From an uncultured Clostridia bacterium (GTDB taxonomy: Bacteria; Bacillota; Clostridia; TANB77; CAG-508): DNA of 64,000 bases. The position numbers and the translations under genes are program-made. The notes under the pieces were generated by a model, which did no database searches, was not told the origin of the DNA, and saw nothing but the letters and a program-made list of their open reading frames with translations. The stretch lies in NCBI GenBank assembly GCA_948560265.1, contig CAOXTD010000002.1, forward strand, positions 54,559 through 118,558, given 5' to 3'. This document shows positions 28,722-37,929 of the stretch, in pieces (the first letter of the stretch is position 1; each line of letters opens with the position of its first letter).

Positions 28722-29130
28722 ACTCCTTCTTTATAAGAATAATCATATTATCTTTATAACAAATTTTTATTGAATCTTTTTCTTTAATACCTAAATCTTT
28801 TCGTAATTGCATTGGTATTATAATTCTACCTAATTGATCTATAGTTCTTACAATTCCTTTAGTAGCTGTTGGAATATTATTATTAAGTTTGCTAATATCA
28901 ATATTTATTTGTATTTCATTATTTAATGTGATATTAAAATTGTTTAGATGCTCTTTTTGTTGATACTTTTCTATTTTATTTAATGTAATATTTTTTCCAC
29001 TTTTACATATTTCTAAATAATCGTTCTCATGTAAATTTAATTTCTGCCTTATTGTAAGTGGTATAACAATTCTTCCTAATTCATCAATTTTTCTTTCATT
29101 TGTTTCATTGACTTCAATTACTTGTTTCAT
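28672..29130 (-). CDS. AbrB/SpoVT-type regulator with two swapped-hairpin domains
   Basis: 152 aa. Two copies of the AbrB DNA-binding motif: KIDELGRIVIPLTIRQKLNLHENDYLEI (as DELGRIVIPLTIR) and TIDQLGRIIIPMQLRKDLGI. AbrB proteins normally carry one copy and dimerise; here one chain holds both, joined by about 45 residues. A perfect palindrome lies 18 nt upstream of its start. Likely a transcription regulator of nearby genes. Confidence 0.8.
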   Translation of the reverse strand: MKQVIEVNETNERKIDELGRIVIPLTIRQKLNLHENDYLEICKSGKNITLNKIEKYQQKEHLNNFNITLNNEIQINIDISKLNNNIPTATKGIVRTIDQLGRIIIPMQLRKDLGIKEKDSIKICYKDNMIILIKKEYDNHNRRKQNFNHNRR

Positions 29131-29147
29131 AAATGTTTCCTCCTAAT

Positions 29148-29166
29148 CTACAAACCCAGTTTGTAG
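29148..29166. promoter_or_regulatory. Palindromic operator before the AbrB-like gene
   Basis: CTACAAAC-CCA-GTTTGTAG: 8-bp perfect arms. A partial copy occurs at 27794-27812 before the XRE gene, making these two promoters a probable regulon of one local repressor. Confidence 0.65.
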
Positions 29167-29281
29167 GTTTGCTTAAAAAAAATTTACTTTGATACATTTA
29201 TTACTACATTTAAAGCACAATTATTAGTCCCATAAAAATATATTTGTTTTCCCTTGTACCTCCTTTTTCAGAATTATCATA

Positions 29282-29470
29282 TTATTTATTACATTTTATT
29301 ACTTCTTCTAATTGGTTCACATATTTTTCCCAGTTTACTAGATCATCTTTGTTTACTAAATAACGATATAGTAGATTTCTTTCTTCTGCGAATTTCGCAT
29401 ATTCCTTTTTAGTATTCTCTAATAGGATTATTGTTCTTCTTGATAAATCCTCTATTTTGCTATTTTTCAA
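29282..29470 (-). CDS. Small hypothetical protein
   Basis: 62 aa. The TTG at 29470, 7 nt after GGAGG, is preferred; the earlier in-frame TTG is part of the RBS itself. Charged and helical (KIEDLSRRTIILLENTKKEYAKF). No family recognised. Confidence 0.45.
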   Translation of the reverse strand: MKNSKIEDLSRRTIILLENTKKEYAKFAEERNLLYRYLVNKDDLVNWEKYVNQLEEVIKCNK

Positions 29471-29643
29471 CTTTATCGCCTCCAATATGACTATGTTATA
29501 TATTATACAACATTTTTATATCTAGTCAACTCCTAGATATTGTAAATTTACTCTTAATGTAGTAATTTCAATGGTAAAAAAATTTTCCGACATTTTTCTA
29601 CAAAATAAAAGAAAACTAGACTATTCTAGCTTTCTAAATACCA

Positions 29644-29980
29644 TTATAGATTCTTTAGAACTTCTACTATTTTAAACAATGCTTGAATCTTATCAGGTTC
29701 TAATTCACTAATTTTCTCATCAATTTCTATCTTCTGCATTAAATCTGGATTTGTGATAAAACTTTTATATAATATATTAGGTGCAATACCTAAGAAATTC
29801 ATAAACTCTATATCAGTTTTCTTACTTGTTCCATCTTTTCCGAGTTTCGAGCTGTGAGATAGTTTTTGTGGATTTTGTTAATTCTTCTGCTAATTTTTCT
29901 TGTGTAATATTATTCTTTAAACGATATTCTTGAAAAATCATTCCAAAAGTTTTATTGATCTGCTCATTTGTAATTTCCAT
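29644..29980 (-). CDS. XRE-family repressor, needs one +1 shift at CGG
   Basis: About 111 aa. ATG 29980 follows AGGAGG. HTH: RLKNNITQEKLAEELTKSTK then TISQLETGK. The zero frame breaks at the in-phase CGG whose bases are 29842-29840; skipping the C gives ACT-GGA-AAA and restores QLETGK, the conserved end of the XRE helix-turn-helix, and runs on to TAA at 29646-29644. It is on the opposite strand and outside the conjugation genes, so the CGG effect is not limited to one operon. A divergent operator lies at 30128. Confidence 0.75.
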
Positions 29981-30127
29981 TTCTACCTCCTTTTTTATTT
30001 CTTATTATATTGAATTTGCATTCAAATATACACAATGCACTAACTAGATAGGATTTTGCATTTTGTTTTTAAAAAAAGAAGTATTTTGTTGAAAGATAAA
30101 GAATATTGTGCTATCATTGTATGTAAT

Positions 30128-30152
30128 TATATGTAGTGATTAACTACATATA
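30128..30152. promoter_or_regulatory. Palindromic operator, with a half-site at 30197
   Basis: TATATGTAGT (30128-30137) and ACTACATATA (30143-30152) are a perfect inverted repeat with a 5-nt spacer. ACTACATATAG recurs at 30197-30207 just before the RBS of the gene at 30225. Probably bound by the XRE repressor encoded divergently at 29644-29980. Confidence 0.65.
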
Positions 30153-30224
30153 GAGATTTTTATTACAATATTTTGCAAAAAATAATCTAGTCAATAACTA
30201 CATATAGGGGAGGAGGTCTATAAA

Positions 30225-30473
30225 ATGTCTAGGTCAGAAAAGAAGGAGTTACTTTTTATGCTTTTATGTTGCATATTAAATACTATAATAGCTTTTACTA
30301 TAACTGGATTATGTGGTGTTACCAATACAATAATTCTAAAATCTTATTCATCTGTTTATGGTGATATTACATGGGAAGTTATTATATTTATGGGATTAAT
30401 GTTTATAGAGGCTTTATTGTATGATTATTTCTTTAGCGAAGATTCATCTCTTTCAAAATTGTTTATTAATTAG
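30225..30473 (+). CDS. Small two-helix membrane protein
   Basis: 82 aa with two hydrophobic helices (about 10-35 and 48-70). GGGGAGGAGG precedes the ATG. No family recognised. Its promoter region carries repeated operator sites, so its expression is probably repressed by the neighbouring XRE protein. A terminator follows. Confidence 0.5.
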   Translation: MSRSEKKELLFMLLCCILNTIIAFTITGLCGVTNTIILKSYSSVYGDITWEVIIFMGLMFIEALLYDYFFSEDSSLSKLFIN

Positions 30474-30487
30474 AATAATATAAATAA

Positions 30488-30513
30488 AAATAGCAGAGGT
30501 AGTTCTGCTATTT
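30488..30513. terminator. Intrinsic terminator
   Basis: AAATAGCAGA pairs with TCTGCTATTT; T-rich on the right, A-rich on the left. It can end the + gene at 30473 and the - operon of ABC transporters at 30591. Confidence 0.8.
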
Positions 30514-30590
30514 TATATTTATAAATTGTTATTTTTGGTTATCCATATATATTACAAACTGTTTTTTACTTATTATGAACTATAATACTT

Positions 30591-33044
30591 TTATTCTAGG
30601 TCGTATCTTGATAATATTTGAGCAGGTGTCTTTTTAAGAACTCTATGTAAAGGCATTAGTCCAATTATAATATTAAATAAATAAACTATTAAAATACTAA
30701 TTCCTACTGTCTTGTTATTTATAATAAACATTCTATCTACATAAGGAATATTAGATATTCCATTTAATATATATGCCATAAGAATTATTCCTAACATACT
30801 ACTGAAAGTTGTTATAACTAGAATTTCCCCTAAAAACATTCTATAAATATCTGCCTTTTTGACTCCTATTGCTCTATATATTCCTATTTCTTTTATTCTT
30901 GATAAAAAAGACGATCTCATCATTAGGTATATTTCTATTAATGAAATTGAAAGTATTATTGTTGCAAAAATAATAGAACTTCTTATAGATTTTTCTTTTT
31001 TACTTAAATAATTTTCCTTATCTCTTTCATATCTATCAATTACATTTAGATTATACTCGTTTTTAAATTTATTAATGATATCTTGTTTGTTTTTAGGATA
31101 AATCATTAAACCATTGCTTTTATTAACTACATCATATTTTACAGTATTATTATTAACTAAATATGCTTGTATATTACTTTTACTATCATAATATCCTACT
31201 ACTTTTAATTCATTATTATTTACTTTTGTTTTTATTTTCTTATTCAATTTCATATCATATTGATTAGATTTGTTTACAATTACTTCATAATCATTTTCTG
31301 GTAATCTTCCCTTTGTTATTACAATATCGTCTAAATATAAATTGTAATCCATTACTGCACTTTCTGTTTCTTCATTACTCGTTGGGATATACATACCCAT
31401 TAGTCCATCAGATTTGGTTGAATTGTTTAATAAATTTATAAACATCTCTCTACTCGTAAATATTGACAATGCTTTTGTATCAGCAATACCAACTATTACA
31501 AAATCTTTCATATTATTCATTGATATAGTTTTGTTTAGTAATTCTTCTTCACTCTTTATCCCCATGTTTCTCATCATACCTGAATCACTATTTACCATGT
31601 GTTCAATAACTCTTTTATCAACTACAATTTCATAATTATCTTCTGGTAATCTTCCTTTAACTATATCATTTTGATTAATTGTATCTATACTAACTAAAGA
31701 ACCTGATAATTCAAATGAATATCTAGATAATTGATAGTAGTCATCAAATTTTATTTTAAAGCTAATATTACTATCCCCAGGTAATATATAGTCTATATTT
31801 TCTAATTGTTCATATCTCAAAAAATTTTCAACATTTACATTTCCCATATCGACTTGTAAATAGTTTTTATCTACAACCATAAAATCAGTATCTTTTATAT
31901 CAAGTGTTCCTGCAATATTACTTACTGAATATACTATAAACATACTTGATGCAAAAAAACCTATCAATAATATCTTCCTTAATATTGTATAATTAGAAAT
32001 TCTTTTAAATCCATTTATTATAGATTTCATAATTCCATATATAGAAGTATATTTAGTCTTATACCTTTTGTCTATTATTTTTTCTAAATTATAATCATAA
32101 TCATCATAAATACTTTTATCTAACTTTTTATAATGTTCATTTACTAATTCTATCGCAGAATTTTCATCTATAACTTCTATTTTTTGGCTTTTAGATTTTA
32201 TATATATATTTCCATCTTTAATAGCTAATTCAATATTTACCTCATTGTTTTCATTATTTGTATATAAATCCACATTAATTTTATTTTTATTTAGTGTATC
32301 TTTACTTTGAAAATCTTTCAAGTATAGCTTATTATCAAGTCTATATTCCAAAGATTCTTTTGGCTTATTTTCATAATCTTCTATAATTTTTCCATCTTGT
32401 AACTTAATTATTCTTGAAGCGTAGAAGTTTGCTAAATCAATTTCGTGTGTTACTAAAATTACTAATTTATCTTTGGATAATGCTTTTATTATATTCATTA
32501 TCTCTAATGAATTTTTACTATCTAAATTACCTGTTGGCTCATCAGCAATTACTATGCTTGGGTTTTTTACTATTGCTCTTGCTATTGCTACTCTTTGTTT
32601 TTCCCCTCCAGATAACATTCTAGCAGGTCTATTTCTATATCTATACATTTTAACTGCTTCTAAAACATACTTTACTCTTTTTTCTATTTCTTTTTTATTT
32701 TTTATTCCTATCATTTTTAAAGAAATAGCTACATTTTCATAAACAGACAAATTATCTAACAATTTGTAATCTTGAAATATATATCCAATATTTAAGTTTC
32801 TGATTTTATCAACTACATAAGAACTTCTTTTTGTAATTTTCTTACCATTTACAAAAATTTTTCCCTTATTTACTTTATCTAATCCACCTATTGCATTCAA
32901 TATAGTAGTCTTTCCACTTCCAGAATGTCCCAAAATTGCTACTAAACCTGTTTTTTCTAGTTCAAGAGATGTATTATTTATAATATGTATCTGATTTGGT
33001 TTTCTTCTATTAAAGTATTTATTAACTTTTTCTAATTTTACCAT
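30591..33044 (-). CDS. ABC transporter, ATPase fused to FtsX/MacB-type permease
   Basis: 817 aa. Residues 1-225 are an ATPase of the MacB/LolD type (GHSGSGKTT, LSGGEKQRVAIARA, IVIADEPTGNLDS). One membrane helix follows near residue 355, then a large extracellular part, then three C-terminal helices typical of FtsX permeases. Such fused transporters in Bacillota export or detach peptides and lantibiotics. It lies 3 nt after its sister gene at 33048, so they probably form a heterodimer. Confidence 0.85.
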   Translation of the reverse strand: MVKLEKVNKYFNRRKPNQIHIINNTSLELEKTGLVAILGHSGSGKTTILNAIGGLDKVNKGKIFVNGKKITKRSSYVVDKIRNLNIGYIFQDYKLLDNLSVYENVAISLKMIGIKNKKEIEKRVKYVLEAVKMYRYRNRPARMLSGGEKQRVAIARAIVKNPSIVIADEPTGNLDSKNSLEIMNIIKALSKDKLVILVTHEIDLANFYASRIIKLQDGKIIEDYENKPKESLEYRLDNKLYLKDFQSKDTLNKNKINVDLYTNNENNEVNIELAIKDGNIYIKSKSQKIEVIDENSAIELVNEHYKKLDKSIYDDYDYNLEKIIDKRYKTKYTSIYGIMKSIINGFKRISNYTILRKILLIGFFASSMFIVYSVSNIAGTLDIKDTDFMVVDKNYLQVDMGNVNVENFLRYEQLENIDYILPGDSNISFKIKFDDYYQLSRYSFELSGSLVSIDTINQNDIVKGRLPEDNYEIVVDKRVIEHMVNSDSGMMRNMGIKSEEELLNKTISMNNMKDFVIVGIADTKALSIFTSREMFINLLNNSTKSDGLMGMYIPTSNEETESAVMDYNLYLDDIVITKGRLPENDYEVIVNKSNQYDMKLNKKIKTKVNNNELKVVGYYDSKSNIQAYLVNNNTVKYDVVNKSNGLMIYPKNKQDIINKFKNEYNLNVIDRYERDKENYLSKKEKSIRSSIIFATIILSISLIEIYLMMRSSFLSRIKEIGIYRAIGVKKADIYRMFLGEILVITTFSSMLGIILMAYILNGISNIPYVDRMFIINNKTVGISILIVYLFNIIIGLMPLHRVLKKTPAQILSRYDLE

Positions 33045-33047
33045 ATA

Positions 33048-35243
33048 TTACACCTCCTCATTGTATATATTCATTGCTGTACTTTTAAAAATTTTTTTTG
33101 CAAATTTTCTGGATAATAATTTTACAGTAAAAAACAAAATAATATACATTATTATATACTCTCTCAATGATAAATAGTTTACTAACTGTTCTATAAAATC
33201 AACATTTACTATATTTGTTTTTACTAGATGTATAAACAATAAAACTGATATGTATGATAAGCTTGAATTTATAAATAATTCTATATCTAAAATTCTCTTT
33301 ATGTTTTTAAAACTTGCCCCCAACATTCTCAATGTTGTAAAATATACATTTCTTGATTTTAAAATTATCCTTACTATCAAATATGATATAAAAAACAATA
33401 CTACAATTACAACTATCGTTACTACTACTTTTATTATTTTTATTATTTGTTTGTAGGTTGCAGAATCATCAACCTTATAATCTGTTACCTTTTTAGCTTT
33501 TAATCCAATATTATTTAATTCTAGCATTGTTTCTTCAATAATCTCACTATTTTTTACATATACACTAGATTGATATGAAGATTTATTAAATAAAGAATTA
33601 TAATCTTCTTTATTTATAAATAATGTATTTCTATAATTCTCATACTTTGTTAAGCCAGTTAATCTTTTGAAATTAGATTTTGTAAAAGTATTAGAAACTT
33701 TTAAACTTATCTTTTCCTCATAATAAATATTACTTGCACTAATATCCACAGGTTGATTTATAATTTTATAATTTTTAAATTGATACTTTAAGTCATCATC
33801 TAATATTACACATCCTTTACTTACATTATCATTAGGCTCTATATTATATTGAACATATTTATTATTAAAAAGTATTTTTAAATCACTATAATTTTTATTT
33901 ACTAAACTTCTTAATTCTCTTAATGTTTCACTTTGCGAATAAAATTTAGGGTTATAATCATTATCGTCTTTACTATATTGTATTCCTACAATTGTCAAAT
34001 CCTTTATTTGTTCATTATCACTTGGATTCATTATTGAAAATGTTTTACCCAGAACTTCATCTATTCTATTCGTTATATAAAAGTGCTTTCTTCCTATTCT
34101 TAAAATAATTTCATTGTCATTATTTGGCTTTCTTCCCAAATCTATATTTCCTCTAAAATTCTTTATATCTAAAATATTCCCATAAAAACTCATATCATCT
34201 CTATTTAAAGAAAAACTACAATCTATAAACAAATCATCTTCAACTATATAATCAATATTAGATATTCCTTTTATTCTTGCATAATCTTCATTGGTAAATG
34301 CTGATTGGTTCTGTTTTTTTATCAAAATTCTGTTATCAGAAATATCTCTAAATCCTATGCTATACCCACTTTCATCAGCTTCGTTTTCTGCAAGTTGAAA
34401 ACTTGCGTACTCTGTTAAAAATGCTATGCTCATAAATAGAAAAACTATAAACAATAATGTAAATTTTGAAAATATGTTAAATGTATTTCTAATTCCTAAT
34501 CTTATTTTATTAAACACTGTTATTTCATTATATTTGCATTCCATTATATCTTTATTTTCTTTAATTTTCTTTATTTCATTACAACTTACAATTCTACCAT
34601 CATGCATTTTTATAATTTTTGTGGCATATTGTTCTACTTGTTCTATGTTATGTGTTACCATAACTACTAATTTATCTTTTGCAACCTTTCTTAATAATTC
34701 TATAATTTCCTCTGCTGATTTCGTATCTAAATTACCTGTTGGCTCATCTGCCACTATAATAGGAGTATCTTTTATTATTGCTCTTGCTATTGCTACTCTT
34801 TGTTTTTGCCCTCCTGATAATTTTGAAACCTTTGTATTTTTGAATTTAGTTAAACCTACTTTATTTATTATATCTAATATTTTTTTCTTTATATTACTTT
34901 TCTTTTCGCCTTTTAACAATAGTATCAGTTCTATGTTTTGATATACAGTATAACTATTTATCAAATTAAAGTTTTGAAATATATTTGCTATATATTTTCT
35001 TCTATATTCTTCAAAATCTTTTTCTGTATAATGACTTGTTTCTTTGCCATTTACATACATTTCACCCTCTTCATAACTATCAATACCAGATATTACATTT
35101 AAGAGTGTACTTTTTCCACTTCCAGATTCTCCTGTAATTACAACAAATTCTCCTAATTTTAATTCTAAATTTACTTTTGTTATTCCTGTTGCAATCATTC
35201 CTTTATTATAATAAATCTTTGATACACTTTCTAATTTTAACAT
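33048..35243 (-). CDS. ABC transporter, ATPase fused to FtsX/MacB-type permease
   Basis: 731 aa, same build as the downstream gene: ATPase (GESGSGKST, LSGGQKQRVAIARA, IIVADEPTGNLDT), helix near residue 260, extracellular part with many Asn/Asp, three C-terminal helices (about 606-640, 655-680, 695-715). First gene of a two-gene operon on the - strand. The start ATG follows GGGGAAA. Substrate unknown; peptide defence or export is the usual role. Confidence 0.85.
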   Translation of the reverse strand: MLKLESVSKIYYNKGMIATGITKVNLELKLGEFVVITGESGSGKSTLLNVISGIDSYEEGEMYVNGKETSHYTEKDFEEYRRKYIANIFQNFNLINSYTVYQNIELILLLKGEKKSNIKKKILDIINKVGLTKFKNTKVSKLSGGQKQRVAIARAIIKDTPIIVADEPTGNLDTKSAEEIIELLRKVAKDKLVVMVTHNIEQVEQYATKIIKMHDGRIVSCNEIKKIKENKDIMECKYNEITVFNKIRLGIRNTFNIFSKFTLLFIVFLFMSIAFLTEYASFQLAENEADESGYSIGFRDISDNRILIKKQNQSAFTNEDYARIKGISNIDYIVEDDLFIDCSFSLNRDDMSFYGNILDIKNFRGNIDLGRKPNNDNEIILRIGRKHFYITNRIDEVLGKTFSIMNPSDNEQIKDLTIVGIQYSKDDNDYNPKFYSQSETLRELRSLVNKNYSDLKILFNNKYVQYNIEPNDNVSKGCVILDDDLKYQFKNYKIINQPVDISASNIYYEEKISLKVSNTFTKSNFKRLTGLTKYENYRNTLFINKEDYNSLFNKSSYQSSVYVKNSEIIEETMLELNNIGLKAKKVTDYKVDDSATYKQIIKIIKVVVTIVVIVVLFFISYLIVRIILKSRNVYFTTLRMLGASFKNIKRILDIELFINSSLSYISVLLFIHLVKTNIVNVDFIEQLVNYLSLREYIIMYIILFFTVKLLSRKFAKKIFKSTAMNIYNEEV

Positions 35244-35325
35244 TTGTTATTTCCCCTTTTTATAAGCTCTGTACTTGCTCTAATTTTATCATAATTTATA
35301 CTGCTTTCTCAATGATATTGTAAAA

Positions 35326-35355
35326 AATAGGCAATAAAACTTTATTGCCTATTAA
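35326..35355. terminator. Strong symmetric terminator
   Basis: AATAGGCAATAAA pairs with TTTATTGCCTATT. It ends the - strand gene at 35367 before the ABC operon promoter. Confidence 0.8.
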
Positions 35356-35366
35356 TGCTATTTATA

Positions 35367-36044
35367 TTAATTTTCTTCATAACCAATAGTATTAGGTTCA
35401 CTAATTTCATCATCTGTAATAGAGTCAAAATTGTACTCATAATTAGTAATATATTCTTTTTTATTATTGTTTTCTTTTGTGATCTCAATTATTTTCATTG
35501 TTAATCCAGTTTCTCTATCTATATATGCTTTCGTTGATATAACATTTTGTAGCATTAATTGACTTCCGCTTAATTTTCCATCTATAACATAATATTCTTT
35601 TCCATCTATTGTTTCTGTAGAAACTTTTGAAGTAATACATTTTATAAGTTTATCTATAAAAGAATTTGTGTTAATGGTATTATTTATTTTTGTAACTCTC
35701 AAGGCATCCATATTATTAACATCAGTTACTGTTACTTTTTTAGTTTCTTCAAAAAAGGTATAATTCTTACATTCGTTTCCATTTTTTAATTGAATAACTG
35801 TCATTGGTTTATCTTTATACTTTATTATTAACTTATCTATATCATTTTTAATAAATCTTTCTGTTATTGACTTTTCTGAATCTATTTTAGAATACATATT
35901 CTCACTTTTTTCATACTTGCTAATTTTTTCTTGTAAATTATTAAATATTATAACTTTTCTAATCGTATTTATTGCAAAAATAACTAATAATATTACTAAT
36001 ATTGCAACTATTATTTTCCATAATTTTATTTTTTCTTTTTCCAT
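35367..36044 (-). CDS. Membrane-anchored hypothetical protein
   Basis: 225 aa from ATG 36044 (TTGGAGG upstream; the track-like earlier start is part of the RBS). One N-terminal helix (WKIIVAILVILLVIFAINTI), then an extracellular part with beta pattern (KEYYVIDGKLSGSQLML, KAYIDRETGLTMKIIEI) that resembles lipoprotein-carrier-like folds (LolA/outer sensor type). Function unknown; it accompanies the ABC genes. Confidence 0.5.
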   Translation of the reverse strand: MEKEKIKLWKIIVAILVILLVIFAINTIRKVIIFNNLQEKISKYEKSENMYSKIDSEKSITERFIKNDIDKLIIKYKDKPMTVIQLKNGNECKNYTFFEETKKVTVTDVNNMDALRVTKINNTINTNSFIDKLIKCITSKVSTETIDGKEYYVIDGKLSGSQLMLQNVISTKAYIDRETGLTMKIIEITKENNNKKEYITNYEYNFDSITDDEISEPNTIGYEEN

Positions 36045-36272
36045 AATTTTATCCTCCAATTTCTATTTGTATTATAATAGATTCTTTAATAAATATCAAG
36101 TTAGTTTATGTATATTTTTTGTATTCTCTTAAATGTTTTTTTATACTCTAAAAATCAAATACTAGCTGAATCATCTATATACATTAGCAATAAATTTTGA
36201 GTTATGCAGTATTTTATATATCTTTACATATAAGACGAATCAAGTTCATTTTCGTTACATTCTTTGCAAAAT

Positions 36273-37010
36273 TTATTTTAAATATTTATTATATAATTCT
36301 TTTGCGTTATTAACTGCCTCCTCTTTAGATATTCCACTTTGTTGATAAGGATATATTATGTAATTTCCTTTTTTTAAATAAATTCTCCAATTAGCAGAAA
36401 AATTATTTCCACAATAATTCACAAAATTATTTATAATATCCATTGCTTTTTCTAGTTCTTCATATGAATCTATTTCTATATATGTATCATAGTCTAAAAT
36501 ATCTTCTGTTTTATTTTCAGTTATTATAAAATTTTCTTTTTCTTTACTTTCCCATCGTTCAAAGTAATATTTATGACAATTATCAGAATAATCTTCACTT
36601 AAACTTCCAAATTTTCTTATGGCTGTGAATTTAATTTCGTTATTATTTGATACTTTAAAAACATATTTGCCATTTTCTTTTTCATCTATGTCTTGATAGA
36701 TTAAATCAACTTCTGTATTATACATATTTTCTATTGTTTTTTTTGGTTTTATATTTGTTTTTGCATTTATATTAGAAATAATTAAGTCAAAAATCAAAAG
36801 AACGATAGCTATAACTATTATAATAGTTATAATTCCACCAATTTTAATTGTTTTTCCTGCTATTTTCATTCCTTTTACAATAGTGTTTACTCCTTTGTAT
36901 TCTCTTTTTTTAGCTATTTCTGAAAAATCCACTCTAAACTTTTCCATTTGTTCTTCTTTTCTTCTTTCTTGCCATTTTTCTAATTCTTCCCAATCTTCTT
37001 TATTATTCAC
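36273..37010 (-). CDS. Single-pass membrane hypothetical protein
   Basis: 245 aa. A charged cytoplasmic start (EELEKWQERRKEEQMEK), one helix (about 59-84, IITIIIVIAIVLLIFDLIIS) and an extracellular domain. No family recognised. It is divergent from the GC-rich secreted protein gene at 37226. Between it and 36044 there are about 230 nt of AT-rich sequence without features. Confidence 0.5.
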   Translation of the reverse strand: MNNKEDWEELEKWQERRKEEQMEKFRVDFSEIAKKREYKGVNTIVKGMKIAGKTIKIGGIITIIIVIAIVLLIFDLIISNINAKTNIKPKKTIENMYNTEVDLIYQDIDEKENGKYVFKVSNNNEIKFTAIRKFGSLSEDYSDNCHKYYFERWESKEKENFIITENKTEDILDYDTYIEIDSYEELEKAMDIINNFVNYCGNNFSANWRIYLKKGNYIIYPYQQSGISKEEAVNNAKELYNKYLK

Positions 37011-37186
37011 AATCTAGCCCCCCTTTCTAAATATAAAACTAAAAAACACTGCTATTTGTCGATTTCTGTCGACATCTTTTTGCGTATTTTTTGTGTTTTT
37101 ACTTTACTTTTATAAAAATATGTTGTATAATTTATGCTATGCTTATTTATTAAGAACGGTTGTAATCGTTCGGTAAGCAAAAAAAA

Positions 37187-37766
37187 CTGTGGGAGATACT
37201 TGTGTCTATTACAGGAGGTAATATCATGAAAAGACATTTAGGTATCATTATGGCGTTAGCCATGGCTTTCACCTGCCTTTGTGGCACTACTGCGTTTGCA
37301 GCAGAGGCAGAACCCGTTTCCAATGTGGTTGCCGTTGAAGCGAGCGACAGTGGGATTGTTCCTTACGGATCGCTGAGTGGATATGGTCAGCATTGGCACA
37401 ATTCTGGCGAAAGCACCGTCGGCGATTTCTATGTCAATGTAACTGGCATGGGCTGGCCTACTGCACAGCTTACTTTAAACATTGAGAACTTCGGTTCCAA
37501 TGATGCTGTGGCAGTTCAGGTTTACAGACCGGATGGCACTTTCGCATGGGGGACACTTGATAATGCTGGTGATTACATCACTATGTCCAACAAGGACAAC
37601 TGGCATAACATCAAGTTCCTTAACGGTCAGACAGGAACCTATCGCATTCACTATTCCATCATCAACTGGAATGGCAATACCCCTGGGTCCGGTCGCATTA
37701 ACTGCTGGATTTATTAATTTCAGCAAACAGCAACAGTAAGTAACAAATAGTTAGTATCTCCCACAG
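37187..37766. repeat. 14-bp inverted repeats flanking a GC-rich gene cassette
   Basis: CTGTGGGAGATACT (37187-37200) and AGTATCTCCCACAG (37753-37766) are perfect inverted repeats on either side of a unit of about 550 bp whose base composition (close to half G+C) is unlike the surrounding AT-rich DNA. This could be a small non-autonomous mobile cassette or a transcript-level long stem. No transposase and no clear target duplication were seen. Confidence 0.7.
37226..37717 (+). CDS. Secreted protein with foreign base composition
   Basis: 163 aa. The signal peptide (KRHLGIIMALAMAFTCLCGT, cleavage after TAFAA) is followed by a soluble domain rich in Gly, Asn and Trp with alternating beta pattern (TAQLTLNIENFG, AVAVQVYRPDG) ending INCWIY. 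Looks like a small beta-sandwich; no family recognised. GC content and codon choice (GGC, ACC, CGC, CTG) mark recent transfer. AGGAGG precedes ATG 37226. It has its own terminator. Contains CGC but no in-phase CGG. Confidence 0.7.
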   Translation: MKRHLGIIMALAMAFTCLCGTTAFAAEAEPVSNVVAVEASDSGIVPYGSLSGYGQHWHNSGESTVGDFYVNVTGMGWPTAQLTLNIENFGSNDAVAVQVYRPDGTFAWGTLDNAGDYITMSNKDNWHNIKFLNGQTGTYRIHYSIINWNGNTPGSGRINCWIY

Positions 37767-37770
37767 ATTT

Positions 37771-37802
37771 CCGTAGACTGGTGTACCAGTCTACGGTTTT
37801 TT
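37771..37802 (+). terminator. Terminator of the GC-rich cassette
   Basis: CCGTAGACTGGT pairs perfectly with ACCAGTCTACGG around GT; TTTTTTATT follows. It is as GC-rich as the cassette and lies 4 nt outside its right repeat. Confidence 0.92.
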
Positions 37803-37929
37803 ATTAAGGCAAAAAATAAATCTTTTATATTTTCTTACATTTTCTTTAAAGTTTTTATCTAATAAATATGGTATATGTTTTTGATAATCCATATATTACT
37901 TCCTTTCAAAATTGTAATTTATTGTTATG

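Noticed and set aside
37475..37739. Other-frame ORFs in the GC-rich gene
   Set aside because: GC-rich sequence leaves several frames open; only the 37226 frame has RBS, signal peptide and terminator.
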